Assembly (NCBI GenBank): GCA_030760725.1
Contig: JASWHV010000010.1
Location: forward strand, 34,105,760 to 34,169,759
Origin: Neostapfia colusana
Lineage: Eukaryota > Streptophyta > Magnoliopsida > Poales > Poaceae
Reading direction: 5' to 3'
DNA: 64,000 bases
Shown: piece by piece, positions 40,141-51,000 of the stretch
How positions within the stretch are numbered: the first letter of the stretch is position 1
How the letters are laid out: every line of letters starts with the position of its first letter
The notes under the pieces: generated by a model
What the model was told of the DNA's origin: nothing
The model's input: the letters and a program-made list of their open reading frames with translations, nothing else
Database searches by the model: none
Program-made: the position numbers and the translations under genes

Positions 40141-42687
40141 CTATTTGCTATCCAGGCCCCCGGCTACCCGGGTGGTCTGGGTAGCTTCGGCGCCGACTTG
40201 GACGACCTTTAAGGGGACGCCGCCCTCGTCGAGAGGTTGCACTCGGGGTGCTGTGGTGGAAGCACGGTGACGTGCGCTCGGGCGGAGCTGGTCCGGCTCC
40301 ATATTGCCGGGGGCTGATGCCCCAGCTGTTGCGAGTGCTTGGAGCTTCTCCAGGGCCGACACTGCAGCAGTGCAGTCCCCACGAACCCTGAGAACGCCCA
40401 TTGGAGTTGGCATCTTCAGGATGAGGTAGCCGTAGTGGGCTACAGCCATGAACCGATACAGGGCTGGCCTGCCGATTATGGCGTTGAAGGGGAGGTCTAT
40501 CTCCGCTACGTCGAACAGAATGTACTCTGTTCGATAGCTGTCCGGAGCCCTGAAGGTCACCGGGAGACTAATGTTGCCGTAGGGGATAACCTGTCCCGGC
40601 CCTACCCCTGAGAACGGGCTCGACGGGGTGAGCTTGGCCATCGGGACCTGCAGCTTCTGGAAAGCTGCACGGCTGATGAGGTTCAGCCCAGCCCCTCCAT
40701 CTACCAAAACGTGGTACATTCCCACGTTGGCGATGGTAGGGGCCACCAGGAGCGGTAGTTGGCCGGCCCCAGCCATGTTCCTGGGGCAGTCGGTGGCGTC
40801 AAAGCTGATGGGGGTCCCCATCCACTTAAGGTGCGGTGCAGCACTCGGGAGTGGCGCCACCGACGCTACCGCTCGGCGCAGAGTCTTGACTGCGCTTCGG
40901 GACGAGGGGTCGGCGGACCCGCCGTATATGACGTAGAGCTTCTTCCGGCGCTCGTCGTCGCTGGAGCCGGAGTCCTCACGATTGCATGCCGCCTTCACGA
41001 CACGCTGAGGCTCCTGGATCTCCTCTGGGTGGTCGATGTTGTCTGGAACATCCACCCCCTGCTCATCTTCCTTTGGACGGAAGGGCAGGGCATCAGCCAG
41101 CTGCCGCTTCCCCTTGCGGAAGCGCTCTGCAAGCCTTCGGATCTCCCGGCACTCGGCAGTAGTGTGGCGACAGCTGCCGTGCACGGGGCACATGTTGTCC
41201 CGGCTATCTTCCGGGGTCGGTGACTTTCGCTGCCTCTTGTCAGGGCGCGGCCCCCGAGCCCCACTGAGCGTCGCCACAGTGACAACTTGGGTCACGGCCG
41301 GCGGTCTTATCTTGCTTCTGCCCCGGCTCTTGGTCTTCCTGCTGCCTCCATAGGGAGTAGGACCAGGTCCGGGCAGCCCTCCTGACTCGGAGGATGGCTG
41401 TGAGTGCCAGTTCCGTCCCTCGGCTGCCCTGGCGCACTTGTCCGCCAGGCTGAAGAGCTCAGAGGCATCGCGGACCTCCCTGGTCGCGAGTTTCTCAAGC
41501 ATCTTCTTGTCTCGGACGCCTTGTCGGAACGCCACCAGCACAGAAGCATTTTGAATGTGTGGGATGGTGTTCCGCACCTGGGAGAACCGCTGGGTGAAAG
41601 AGCGCAGCGACTCCCCAGGTTGTTGTTGGATGGCGTGGAGGTCAAGCTCCGTGCCAGGCCGGGTGTAGGAGCTGCCGAAGTTGGCTATGAACTGTCGGCA
41701 AAGCTCTCCCCAGGAAGTTACGGAACCCTGGGGGAGGTTCATGAGCCAAGACCGAGCTGGGCCAGTCAAGGCGACAGGGAAGTAATTGGCCATGACGGCT
41801 TCATTCCCTCCTACGGCAAGCACGGCGGTGGAATAGATCTGGAGGAATTCCGCCGGGTTGACACTGCCGTCGTACTTCTCGGGCAGGAGCGGCCGAAACT
41901 TGCGTGGCCATTTCGCGAAGCGAAGGTGGGGCGCGAGGGTCGCACACCCTGCTTCTGTCGCTGCAGGTTCTGATGCCGCGAACGCTTGGTTCGCACTGAG
42001 CACCGCATGCCCCAGCATGGGCAAGGCTGCACCATAGGTCGGGGGCGCCATATGCAGGACATACGGCTGTGGCTTATTCTGCACGGCACAGGCCTGGGGC
42101 AGAGATCGCGTGGCGACGGTCTGCTCTTCATGCTGGGTCGAGGCCGACATCATGCTGTCGTCAGCCTCTTGGTGGCGACGCCTTTCTCGGTGCCGCTCGA
42201 GGTATACCCGGGCATCTTGACCCAGGTGACACCGTTCCAGCTCTGTCCTCAGATCTGTTGACTGGGGGCTGGTAGAGCTGGAGTCTGCCGCCTGCTCGCC
42301 ATCCAACGGTGCGCGCATCAGCGACACGACCGATTGGCCAGAGCGTCGTCCCCGCCGAGGTTGAGGGCTTGCGGTGGCGACGACGAGACGGTCTACCTCT
42401 CGGATCCACTGCCGGGTCGCTGCCTGAGGCGCGTCCCCAGCGGGCGGATTGTAGAGTAGCGCTCTCGCCGCAGCTAACGCACCCCCACTGGGCACGCCGA
42501 GCGCTACTGGAGACTTGAAGCTGGTTGGAGCCTGCATTGCCGGGGTCGGCGCTGCCAGAGCCGGTTGCTGGCTCCCAGCTCGTACCGACACACTCCGTCC
42601 CGAGTGTGTCGACATGTACTCCCCTCTGGTCGCGGTCTGCCGCAGAGGCGAGGGGGGAGAGTTTACCGCTGAAGGAAGCTTGGTCAT
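40141..42687 (-). CDS. Gag-protease of B
   Basis: One open frame of 848 codons, the longest in the window. A low-complexity N-terminus and an Arg-rich segment (YLERHRERRRHQEAD) are followed by the capsid-like core (FRPLLPEKYDGSVNPAEFLQ, PARSWLMNLPQGSVTSW, FRQGVRDKKMLEKL). Next come a basic region (PRPDKRQRKSPTP) and a zinc-knuckle-like CPVHGSCRHTTAEC, which has His where the second Cys of CCHC usually stands. The aspartic protease has VDGGAGLNLIS near residue 660 and the flap/hydrophobic strand AIIGRPALY. It would build the particle and cut the polyprotein. It ends with TAG at 40141-40143; RT continues in frame after it. The uninterrupted frame suggests a young insertion or retained function. 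Confidence 0.9.
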   Translation of the reverse strand: MTKLPSAVNSPPSPLRQTATRGEYMSTHSGRSVSVRAGSQQPALAAPTPAMQAPTSFKSPVALGVPSGGALAAARALLYNPPAGDAPQAATRQWIREVDRLVVATASPQPRRGRRSGQSVVSLMRAPLDGEQAADSSSTSPQSTDLRTELERCHLGQDARVYLERHRERRRHQEADDSMMSASTQHEEQTVATRSLPQACAVQNKPQPYVLHMAPPTYGAALPMLGHAVLSANQAFAASEPAATEAGCATLAPHLRFAKWPRKFRPLLPEKYDGSVNPAEFLQIYSTAVLAVGGNEAVMANYFPVALTGPARSWLMNLPQGSVTSWGELCRQFIANFGSSYTRPGTELDLHAIQQQPGESLRSFTQRFSQVRNTIPHIQNASVLVAFRQGVRDKKMLEKLATREVRDASELFSLADKCARAAEGRNWHSQPSSESGGLPGPGPTPYGGSRKTKSRGRSKIRPPAVTQVVTVATLSGARGPRPDKRQRKSPTPEDSRDNMCPVHGSCRHTTAECREIRRLAERFRKGKRQLADALPFRPKEDEQGVDVPDNIDHPEEIQEPQRVVKAACNREDSGSSDDERRKKLYVIYGGSADPSSRSAVKTLRRAVASVAPLPSAAPHLKWMGTPISFDATDCPRNMAGAGQLPLLVAPTIANVGMYHVLVDGGAGLNLISRAAFQKLQVPMAKLTPSSPFSGVGPGQVIPYGNISLPVTFRAPDSYRTEYILFDVAEIDLPFNAIIGRPALYRFMAVAHYGYLILKMPTPMGVLRVRGDCTAAVSALEKLQALATAGASAPGNMEPDQLRPSARHRASTTAPRVQPLDEGGVPLKVVQVGAEATQTTRVAGGLDSK

Positions 42688-42725
42688 CTTCGTCGGCGGA
42701 AACTCGTCGCGCTAGGAGAAAAGCC

Positions 42726-42743
42726 CCCCTTCCTGGCGCGCCA
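42726..42743 (-). other. Primer binding site of B
   Basis: TGGCGCGCCAGGAAGGGG on the minus strand, two bases after the 5' LTR; one base differs from D and A. Confidence 0.8.
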
Positions 42744-42745
42744 AA

Positions 42746-43842
42746 TGTCGAAGTGTTCGGTCGACACTTCCCCCGGGCCTGCACTGGGCAGCCCGCGGAG
42801 GTTCTTTTTTCGGAGGGGCTAGTCCCTAGCGGAGAGCTTGCGCAGATGGAACGAGTTAGTAAGAGCTTGACACGGCGAGTTTTACGTGGTTCAGGCCGCC
42901 GGAGCGTAAAACCCTATGTCCACGGCGAGCTATGGAGCTCGCTGTATTGCTTGCTGCTCAGGACCGGAGGCCTGAGCTCGGTGGTGAGTTACAGCTTGAG
43001 AGTTTATGGCTAGCGTATGAGTTGCAAAGTGCAAACCCTTGCTATCGACGCCTACCCGAGCCTTTTATAGTCCAAGACTCGGGCGGCTTACAAGGGGAGC
43101 CGGGACCCAACAGGTGGTCCCGGGAAGATTGTCTATTATCTACCGTATCTGCAGTTATGCCGATAGTTGCCTCTGGTCGAAGGCTTCTGAGTCTTCATCT
43201 TGCCGCCCTGCCCATGCCGCATGCTAGTCGTAGTGGTTGATGATGGCGCAGGCGGCATGGGATGTCTTGTCGCGGCATTTAGTGGCTGGCAGGTTCTGAC
43301 ACCACGCGCCAGTCTATGATGCGACTGGGTGCAACGGCACCTGACAGACGTGTGCTCCGCGTTTCCGCATCTTGGGAAGACGCGGGCCTTGAATACCTTG
43401 TACGGGCAAGGTGTGGGGCGCCTTTATGCCCGCTGCCTACCGCTCGGGGCAGGCAGCACCGTTCTTCTGGCCACGTGGCGGGTCCGGAGCCCTTCTCTGA
43501 GGAGAGAAGGGTCCGGCCTGCGGGGCACGTGGAGCCTCCGGACCTCTCCCCGCGGAGGGGGAGGTCCAGCTTCTGTATGCCACGTGGCGGGCCCGGAGCT
43601 CTCCTCTGAGGAGAGGGAGGTCCGGCCCCGCTGGACACGTGGCGTCTTCGGACCTCTCTCCCGCGGAGGGGGAGGTCCGGCTTCTGTATGCCACGTGGCG
43701 GGCCCGGAGCTCTCCTCTGTGGAGAGGGAGGTCCGGCCCCGCCGGACGCGTGGCGCCTTCGGAGCTCTCCCTGCGGAGAAGGGCGAGTACCTTAGGCATT
43801 TTACCCTGTGCGCGGGGGTACCCCATATCTCAGGTACCGACA
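42746..43842 (-). repeat. 5' LTR of B, complete
   Basis: 1097 bp, TGTCGAAGTG to GGTACCGACA on the plus strand. The TATA hairpin is at 43055-43083, four G-box repeat units lie at about 43460-43760, and the inner terminal hairpin is GAAGTGT/ACACTTC. GTGAT follows at 43843 (A's 3' region). Confidence 0.9.
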
Positions 43843-45127
43843 GTGATCATATAAATTCATGCATAATTTAAATGAACACCTAAGTGAGTGTGGTAGGACA
43901 TACGGAGGTAGGGCCGGAGCGCCTGCCTCGAGCTCCCATACACGGACCCGCGGTGGTAGCGTCGGAGCTCCCGCCAGTTCCGTGTGATCCGGAGCGTTGC
44001 TTGTCATCTTGTCTCGTCGACGAGGTAGATGTTCTCACGCAGAGTGGGTCATGTGTGGCTTCATCGTACGCTCGGACACGGGGGGACCCCCATGGTGATC
44101 TCGGGGAGAAGCATGGATTCAGCCCCGCATACCATGTAGAAGGGTGATTCCCGTGACCCGGCCCTAGGATGTCCGGCTGGTCCCCGACGTAGAGGAGCCA
44201 GTATCCCCCGACGGTTCTGGGTGCAGCGTCTGCACCAGTTGTTTGGGTCGGCTCGGCATGGACCTGGCATGCCTTGCATCTCCTAACCGGCATGACGGCG
44301 TCCAGATGGCTCTCGGTCAGTAGGAGCCATGCCGGATGGCTTAACCGACCAGCGTGCGGGATGAAGAGTGTTCCCAGCACTCGCCCCCATGGATTGCTGT
44401 GAGCTGGTCGCAGCCTTCCTCCTGGGTTATGCACCGCAATAGGATGCTGTGGCGCCATGCCAGTAAAGATACCACCGCGTAGCACTTAGCCATCCGCACA
44501 ATCCGTTCAGCGGATGCACGTTCATCAGGAAGGATGTCTTTCAAGGAGTCTCGGACCTCCGTGGTCCATGCATCGGGACTACTTGAGCTTCTAGATCTTG
44601 GGCGCTGGGTAGCACGGAGTCCCCATGGTGCATACAATCCTTTGGCTGGCACCATGGCTGCATGGCCGCCGGGACCGCCAGCTTCGAGGTGCTGGTCTCG
44701 CCCAATTCGCCAGGTTCGGCACTCCGGGCTGTGAGTCGCAGCAACGTCCCTTTGAAGGTTCCTCGGGGCTCTGGGGCTCTGGTGGAGACCTTCACTGTCA
44801 GGTTGTTGGCAACGGTGTTGTCGGCGCGTGGTACATGGCACAGGTCTAAGGTACCCAAACCGCTCCCCCGTTGGCATGAGGAGAAGCACGCTGTTGAGGT
44901 AGAACGTCCAGTGAGGCTCGGTGAAGGCCGGTGCTCGGGGCTTCGGTTCTCCACCTTCGGGGCCTCCTGGGATGTTTGGTGGTGGCGTCCACCTGCCCAC
45001 GAAGTCATTCGGTGCTTGGCTCTTGATTGTCTGATGTGGTCGGGAGTTCAGCTTGAACTCCGCCATCTTCGGGCTGTCTTCCGGCTTCTAAGGCTGGCTG
45101 TGCGTGCCAGGGATGCCCTTCTTCTAC
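43843..45127 (-). pseudogene. Pol remnants of A: shortened RNase H and integrase
   Basis: The minus strand shows pieces of RNase H (MAEFKLNSRPHQTIKSQA, PHWTFYL, GERFGY), the linker LPDERASAERIVRMAKCYA and the integrase zinc-finger block HGGECWEHSSSRTLVG. A patchy integrase core follows, from which most of the catalytic region has been lost (44061-44300). The region is about 1.3 kb where B has 3.6 kb for the same span. The start at 45127 joins gag codons directly to RNase H codons, so protease and RT are deleted. It cannot encode working enzymes. Confidence 0.85.
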
Positions 45128-45682
45128 TCAGGCGCACTTGTCCACCAGGCTGAAAAGCTCTGAGATGTCTTGCACCTCCCTGGTGGCCAACTTCTCGAGC
45201 ATCTTCTTATCCCTCACACCCTGTCGGAATGTGACCACCACTAATGCATCTGGGATGTGGAGGATGGTGTTGCGTACTTGGGAGAACCACTGGATGAAGG
45301 AGCGCAGTGATTCTCCCGGTTGTTGCTGCATGGCGTGGAGGTCCAGCTCTGTGCCGGGGCGCGTGTAGGAGCAGCTGAAGTTTTCCGTGAACTGTCTGCA
45401 TAGCTCCGCCCAGGAGGTTATGGAACCCTGGGGCAGGTTCATGAACCATGACCTCGTCGGGCCGGTCAAGGCGACGGGGAAGTAGTTGGATATGACGGCA
45501 TCATCCCCTCCTGTCGCTAGGATGGCAGTAGAGTAGACTTGCAGGAACTCTGCCGGGTTGACGCTTCCGTCGTACTTCTCCAGCAGGTGTGGCCGAAACT
45601 TGCATGACCACCTTGCAAAGCGCAGGTGTGGTGCCAGGGCCACACATCCCGTCCCCGCTACTGCAGTTCCTGGTGCCGCGAA
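45128..45682 (-). pseudogene. Gag of A, capsid part
   Basis: 171 open codons with FRPHLLEKYDGSVNPAEFLQ, TRSWFMNLPQGSITSW and FRQGVRDKKMLEKLATREVQ, the same capsid-like core as in B and D. It is cut on the upstream side by solo LTR X1 and ends at the deletion near 45127. The N-terminal part continues at 50345. Confidence 0.85.
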
Positions 45683-48600
45683 TGTAAAAGTACCAAAAAT
45701 GCAAAGTCAATAAAGTGAATGTTGATTTCCATTTGTGTTGGAATGCATGAAAATGGTACTTACAAAAATTTTTGTACACATGATGATGCACATGGGTGTC
45801 CAACCAAATGAGCTCTGACATTCATTTGAAGGTGTTTAGCCAAGGTTGGATTAAACACCATGTGTAAAGTTCTCACATGTAAGGGGGAGTTTAAATTCAG
45901 ATTTTAACTCAATTGTTCCCCTCAAGTTGCTGCCAAAAATTTGGAGCACACATGTATCCTCGAATCTTTGAATGCGAGGAAAGTCAGGGTGGCCACATTC
46001 TGATTTCAGGGTGGGCTAAAAAGGAGTCAAATATGACCATTTCCAGATGTGAGCTTTATTCAAAATTGAAAGTGAACTTCACACTGAATTCGGTTTATTC
46101 AAACTTCAGCCCACGTTTAAACCCCCGAAATATCAGATTGAGGGGATTTACTGGAATAAAGACCTTTTGGAAACATTTGTAGGATAAGAAGAGGAGTAAG
46201 GGGGTAGACCCCACATGTCATTGGGCTGCTTTAACTTGCTCCTGAAGTCTTTCTCTGTTCGGTGTCGAACACCAACCGAGCCTCCTCAGAGTGCCACCGA
46301 GGGCAGCCACCTCCAGCTTCCTGCATCGAGCTGGCGACCTGCTCGTGGCTTCAACACCTCACGGCGTGATCCTCTCACTCACCAACCGAGCTGCAAGCGT
46401 AGGCCACCTCCTCGCTGTTTTCATCGCACTGGCGACCAACTCATGGGAGTGAGTACCTCCTGGTGTGATCTTTTGCTCACAAGAACAGCAACCCCGGGCA
46501 TTATTTCCCCCGTACAGGAAATGAACCAACATCATGGGATTTAAAATTTGAACTGAACACAACGAAGGTTAACTTCACGGTAATCAAATTCAGTTCGTGG
46601 AATTTGCTGTAAACTTGAAATTTGAATTTGGGAGCCACTGAGGTGGGGAAACTGCTTGTGGGACCCACCTGTCATTGGCACAGAATCAACAAACGAGCTC
46701 GTGTTCTGTGTGTGCTTGACACGATGAGCATGCAGCTCCACGGAGCTGCCTCTGTGCTGGCTCACCGAGGCGGTTTCCTCAGTCTTCGGCTGCAAGACAG
46801 AGCCCCGAGGCTGTACAAACCAAACGTTGTTTGCCTGCTCGATAGCTATCGCCAGCCTCGCTCACGCACGCTCGAAGGAAAATGGTGCGGCCTCCTCTCT
46901 GCTCCCATTCCCGATCAGCCTACAGCCACTGTGGCGCCCAGCTGAACCACTTAGGAGCTGCGCCAACCTCCACTGGACGTCCTCCACCACTTCTCAGCTC
47001 GTCCCTGGCCTCCCCTCGCTGTGCCCGAGCTATTTTTCACCGGCAGAACAGAGCACGTCGCACCATGGATGCACCTCGCCTTCCGGCCGCTCCAACGCCT
47101 CTCCCACACGTCCAGCACCTCCCTAAGGTGCGCCAAGGTGTTTAGATCATGCTACCGCAGTCCCCTTTCCCTTCCCCATCGCCGGCTAGCAGTAATTTGA
47201 GTTTTGGCGCCGGTACACTTGAAGAACCGACCCACACCAAAACTGGAAATTTGTCCAACGTGGTTGATCATGGGTTCTACAATTCAAGCCACAGAAACTA
47301 GTGACCCTATCGCCCTCCGACGCCAAAGCACGCATCAAACCGTCCACCACACGCCCCGGGCGACGAGAAATCACCGGCGGCGGCAAAAATGGGTCGGTCC
47401 TCCGGTGAACCCCATGTTCCGGCCATTTTCTGCGAGGTTTAGCCTGCCTTCCATGTTCCCCGATCATTGGTTATGCTTTAGGGCAAGGTAGCTCGCCGGG
47501 AGAAGCTTCGGACGCGCCAGAACGCGTTGATGCCGAGCTCCCGAGCCGCCCCACCGGTGGCGGCCTGTTTTCGGCCGTTTTCATGCGTGGAAACCTTGCC
47601 CGGCAGCTGCGCCATGTTCTCAGGAGCATGTAGGGCGAAACCGGAGCTAATTTGGTGGAGAAATGAGGGAGAACGAGTCATGCCATGATTTGAACGGGTG
47701 TGCACGCGCGTCTCTGGCGGGAGGTTGAAGAAGGACCTGACAGTGGGCCCCCTGTTAAGTCTCTGTGTAGGTTTCAAACAGAGAGCTAGTCAAGTTTCAA
47801 AAATCCATAACTTTGTGTAGACAGCTCCAAAAAGGGTGAGACAAATTTGGTCTGAATCCTTAGGAGGATTACTTTACAGAGGAACAAATTGCATGCTATT
47901 AAAATGCCCAGGAATTTCTGTATAATTGTTTAGTAAATCTTTTAGGGATTTATTGCAGGAGCAATTCTTTATGAAATATTCCCAAATTTGGGTAGCTAGT
48001 CCTTTTCATAGTGCCTGACCTCCAGTAAAAATTTTAGGATTTTTGGAGCTTATTTGGAGGGCTTAATCAGTAGGTTATCTCAGGATTAAATAAATTAGCT
48101 AAAAATCATAGAATTGATTTCCAGAAAATGGTTCAACGTTCATACCTCCATAACTTTCTGTAGGGATGTCCAAAATTTGTGAAACAAATTTTGTTGGGTT
48201 TATCTCAGTCAGTACTTTGCAAAAATGCAAAGAAATTGATCTGAAGATCTCTGGATATTCTCCAAGATTCATCAAAGTTAAATCTTTGGGAATCTAGTCC
48301 AGAATAATCTCTGTTATGGAATTTCTTCAAATTTGGCCAGGAAGTTCCTCATGACATTACTGATCTCCAGTAAAAATGTTAGCTTCATTGGAGTTCATTT
48401 GGTAGGTCAAATTACCTTCCAAATTTTAGCCTTTATTTGGAAAATTCAAATTTAAACAGAAACTTTTCAGAACTCCTGTCCAACTTCAAAAATTCATATC
48501 TCTCTGATGGTAGCTCCAAAAATGGTGAAACAAATTTTGTTAGAACCATGGAGACTTACCCTAATCAGATCTTCCATTACTAGCTATGTCAAAGCTCCTA

Positions 48601-50339
48601 ATTTGGGCTCACAATTCAGAGAAGCATTGTACTTGTAGGAATTTTAAAGACTACATTATGCAATGACATGTCTCCAAATTTGGCTCAAATCATCCTTAGA
48701 GGATCTAGTATCCACTGTAAAAATCCCAAAGCCAATTAAGGATCCTAAATACCAATAGCTATGAATAGTAATTCAATTCTTATAAAGCCTTAATACTTAT
48801 ACATCTATTTTGCTACATTTCATTTAGTGACCGAAGTTGAGGACGCACCGGAGCCTTTGGACGTCCTTCCACCAGAAGCTGACTTCCCCTTTAACTCGCA
48901 ACCAGGCAAGCCCCGGTTTGCACTTAAGTACCTTTTATAAAGTTTTTCATTTGTATCACTTATGTCTAGGTTGAAATGTATGCATTAGAGTTAGGGTGAT
49001 TGAAACCCCAATTGCATAGCCTCTTGACTCCTATGGTGGGTTTGGTAGTTTACAGACTCGACGAGTAGAGAATGCCATGCTAATGTTTAGGATCTCGGTA
49101 GAAGCCGAGTGGTTGGAAGCTACTCGCGAGATAGTACTTATTACACGGGATGAAAAGAGGTAGCAAATGGCTTAAGATATGAAAATGAGACCCAGCAGGG
49201 GGGATAGGAAGCAGTGAGCAGAGGTCTCACGTGCGTAGCCCTGTTGGCGTCGGTTGAGGACCGTCCGTGTGCGGCCCTGCTGGACAAGTATCGAACAGTA
49301 CCGGATGCATACTGGCATATGGGAACTAGGAAACCGATGTAATTGGTTAACCTGGGTGCCGAGGCTTACCCAACCGTAAATAGGAGTGGGTTGAGGGTAG
49401 CAAGGTGTAAATCTGCTGGTGGGCACAATCACGCTCCACGCGGGGACCTCCTGCCCGTTATGGATGGACCGGTTCGGCATTTGGGTTGCCTTTGAAAGGT
49501 TGTTGCATACAACAGAGTAGGAAGGGGTGTGGAATCACGCTTCTGAAAGTGGGTGTATGTGACGTGTTATCCGGGTGTGTCTTGATTGCAATCACTGTCC
49601 CTCGCGGTTATTTGAGTACCCGCTTGTTCACTGCGCTGTGACGTAGTAAGAAGTGAAATAAGCCAACTGAAAATGCTGTATTGATCTATTAATGTCTTGA
49701 ATACCTTGAGTGCTGTAGTTATAGAGCTAATTAAGTTTATATTCCACTTTGGGCATCACCACATCGGAGGAAAGTGTTTCTTGTTTGATTGTGGACTTCC
49801 GATGTGAGGGCTGCCTAAGGCATACAAATCCGCTGCTATAAAAACTGAAAGCAAGGATCAACTTATAGGCGTGTCTTTCTTGCAAAGTCCTTTCCTACCT
49901 TACACATCCTTGCACGTAGAGTTCCATGCCTAGGGTTGACGGTTAAGACTTGCTGAGCCTTCGTGCTCACGGTTGCAATATTTGAGCTGTGTGCAGGTGA
50001 GAGTTATGAGGAAGGTTCCGAGGACGAGGCGATGCCCCCGTCGGGGTACACGGCCGAGCTGGAGCCCTGCACGCCGCCGTGATTCTCCGGTTCCTTGCTG
50101 CTAGCGTGTAGCGTCCCCAGGCTGGACGGCTGCACTTTTGCATAGCTAGGATGAGAGGCCATATATGTATATTACTTCCACTGTTTGAATAGGTTTTGTA
50201 AAAAGACTTCCGCTGTTTTATATCAAATAAAAATTTGTATGTTGTTCTTTATTCTTTTCGTGTGTGCTGTTGGGTGCCGCATCGCACGGCACCACCCTAT
50301 GCGATCTTGGAGTGGGTGAACCACGGGGTGGTCCCCACA
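45683..50339 (+). repeat. Solo LTR X1 of a Tekay-type element, inserted in A's gag
   Basis: 4657 bp, from TGTAAAAGTACC to GGTCCCCACA, flanked by GCGAA (45678-45682) and GTGAA (50340-50344), a 5-bp duplication with one mismatch. Removing it restores the gag sequence around GCCGCGAACCCTTGG as in D and B. No gag, pol or primer site is inside, so it is a solo LTR. Parts: AT-rich start, GC-rich middle (46200-47750) with GTGGGACCCAC at 46658-46668, AT-rich region (47750-48830), conserved 3' kilobase and terminal hairpin at 50273-50293. I see no genes; ORFs in the GC-rich middle are chance. Confidence 0.85.
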
Positions 50340-50344
50340 GTGAA

Positions 50345-50944
50345 CCCTTGGACGGCTGCTGGCACGGTGTACCCCGGCATGGGTATTGGTGGACCATATA
50401 CCGTGGGCGTCGTCTGCACGACATATGGTTGCTGCATATGCTGCATGGCGTGTGCCTGGGGCAGAGGTTGCCAGGTGAACGTCTGCGGCCCAGGCTGAGT
50501 TGAGGCGGTCGACATGCTGTAGTCGGCTTCTTGGATGCGACGCCTTTGCCGTTGTCGCTCAATGGTGACACGAGCGTCTTCTCCCGAGCGGCGTTGCTCC
50601 AGGTCTATCCTCAGGTCCGCCGTTGGGAGCCTGGTAGAGCGTGAGTCTGCCGTCCGCCCGTCAACCGTTGGTGTGCGCGACAGCGACACAGATGGTTGAC
50701 CTTGGCGTCGTCCCCGCCGCAGCGGTGGGTTAACGGCAGTAGCAGCGAGGTAGTTGCCATCGTGAATCCACTACTGGGTGGCCCCCTGGGGAGCGTCTTC
50801 AGCAGGTGGACAGTCCAGGAGCACTTCTGCGGCGGCTAGTGCACTTGCTTGAGTGGCACTCTGCGCCGCTGCAGATCTTGAGGTTGATGAAGCTTGCCGA
50901 GAACATCGGCGCGAAGAGCTTGCCGCTGACGAAGGCTTGGTCAT
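50345..50944 (-). pseudogene. Gag of A, N-terminal part
   Basis: Starts at a minus-strand ATG at 50944 (Met-Thr-Lys, as in B). It keeps the Arg-rich segment (RQRQRRRIQEADYSMS) and the Gln/Pro/Tyr-rich stretch that precedes the capsid core, and it is disrupted by several indels. X1 separates it from the capsid part. Confidence 0.8.
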
Positions 50945-50980
50945 CTTTGTCGGCGTAGACTCGTCGCAAGAGGGAAAAGC

Positions 50981-50998
50981 CCCCTACCTGGCGCGCCA
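50981..50998 (-). other. Primer binding site of A
   Basis: TGGCGCGCCAGGTAGGGG on the minus strand, identical to D's, two bases from the LTR at 51001. Confidence 0.85.
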
Positions 50999-51000
50999 AA

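Larger units (their letters stand above)
34211..43842 (-). mobile_element. Element B: the most complete Tat-type element of the window
   Basis: Minus-strand order: 5' LTR 43842-42746, primer binding site, gag-protease (one ORF of 848 codons), TAG, RT, linker, RNase H, integrase, 3' region, polypurine tract (34557-34531), 3' LTR fragment 34530-34211. Its 3' LTR lost all but the outer 320 bp, where it meets A's 3' region. It interrupts A between 34210 and 43843. Lineage calls: archaeal-type RNase H, DD35E integrase without a chromodomain, and antisense relic in the 3' region point to Tat. Confidence 0.9.

Noticed and set aside
41404..41973. Plus-strand ORF of 189 codons opposite B's gag
   Set aside because: Shadow of the intact minus-strand gag frame; no known motif.
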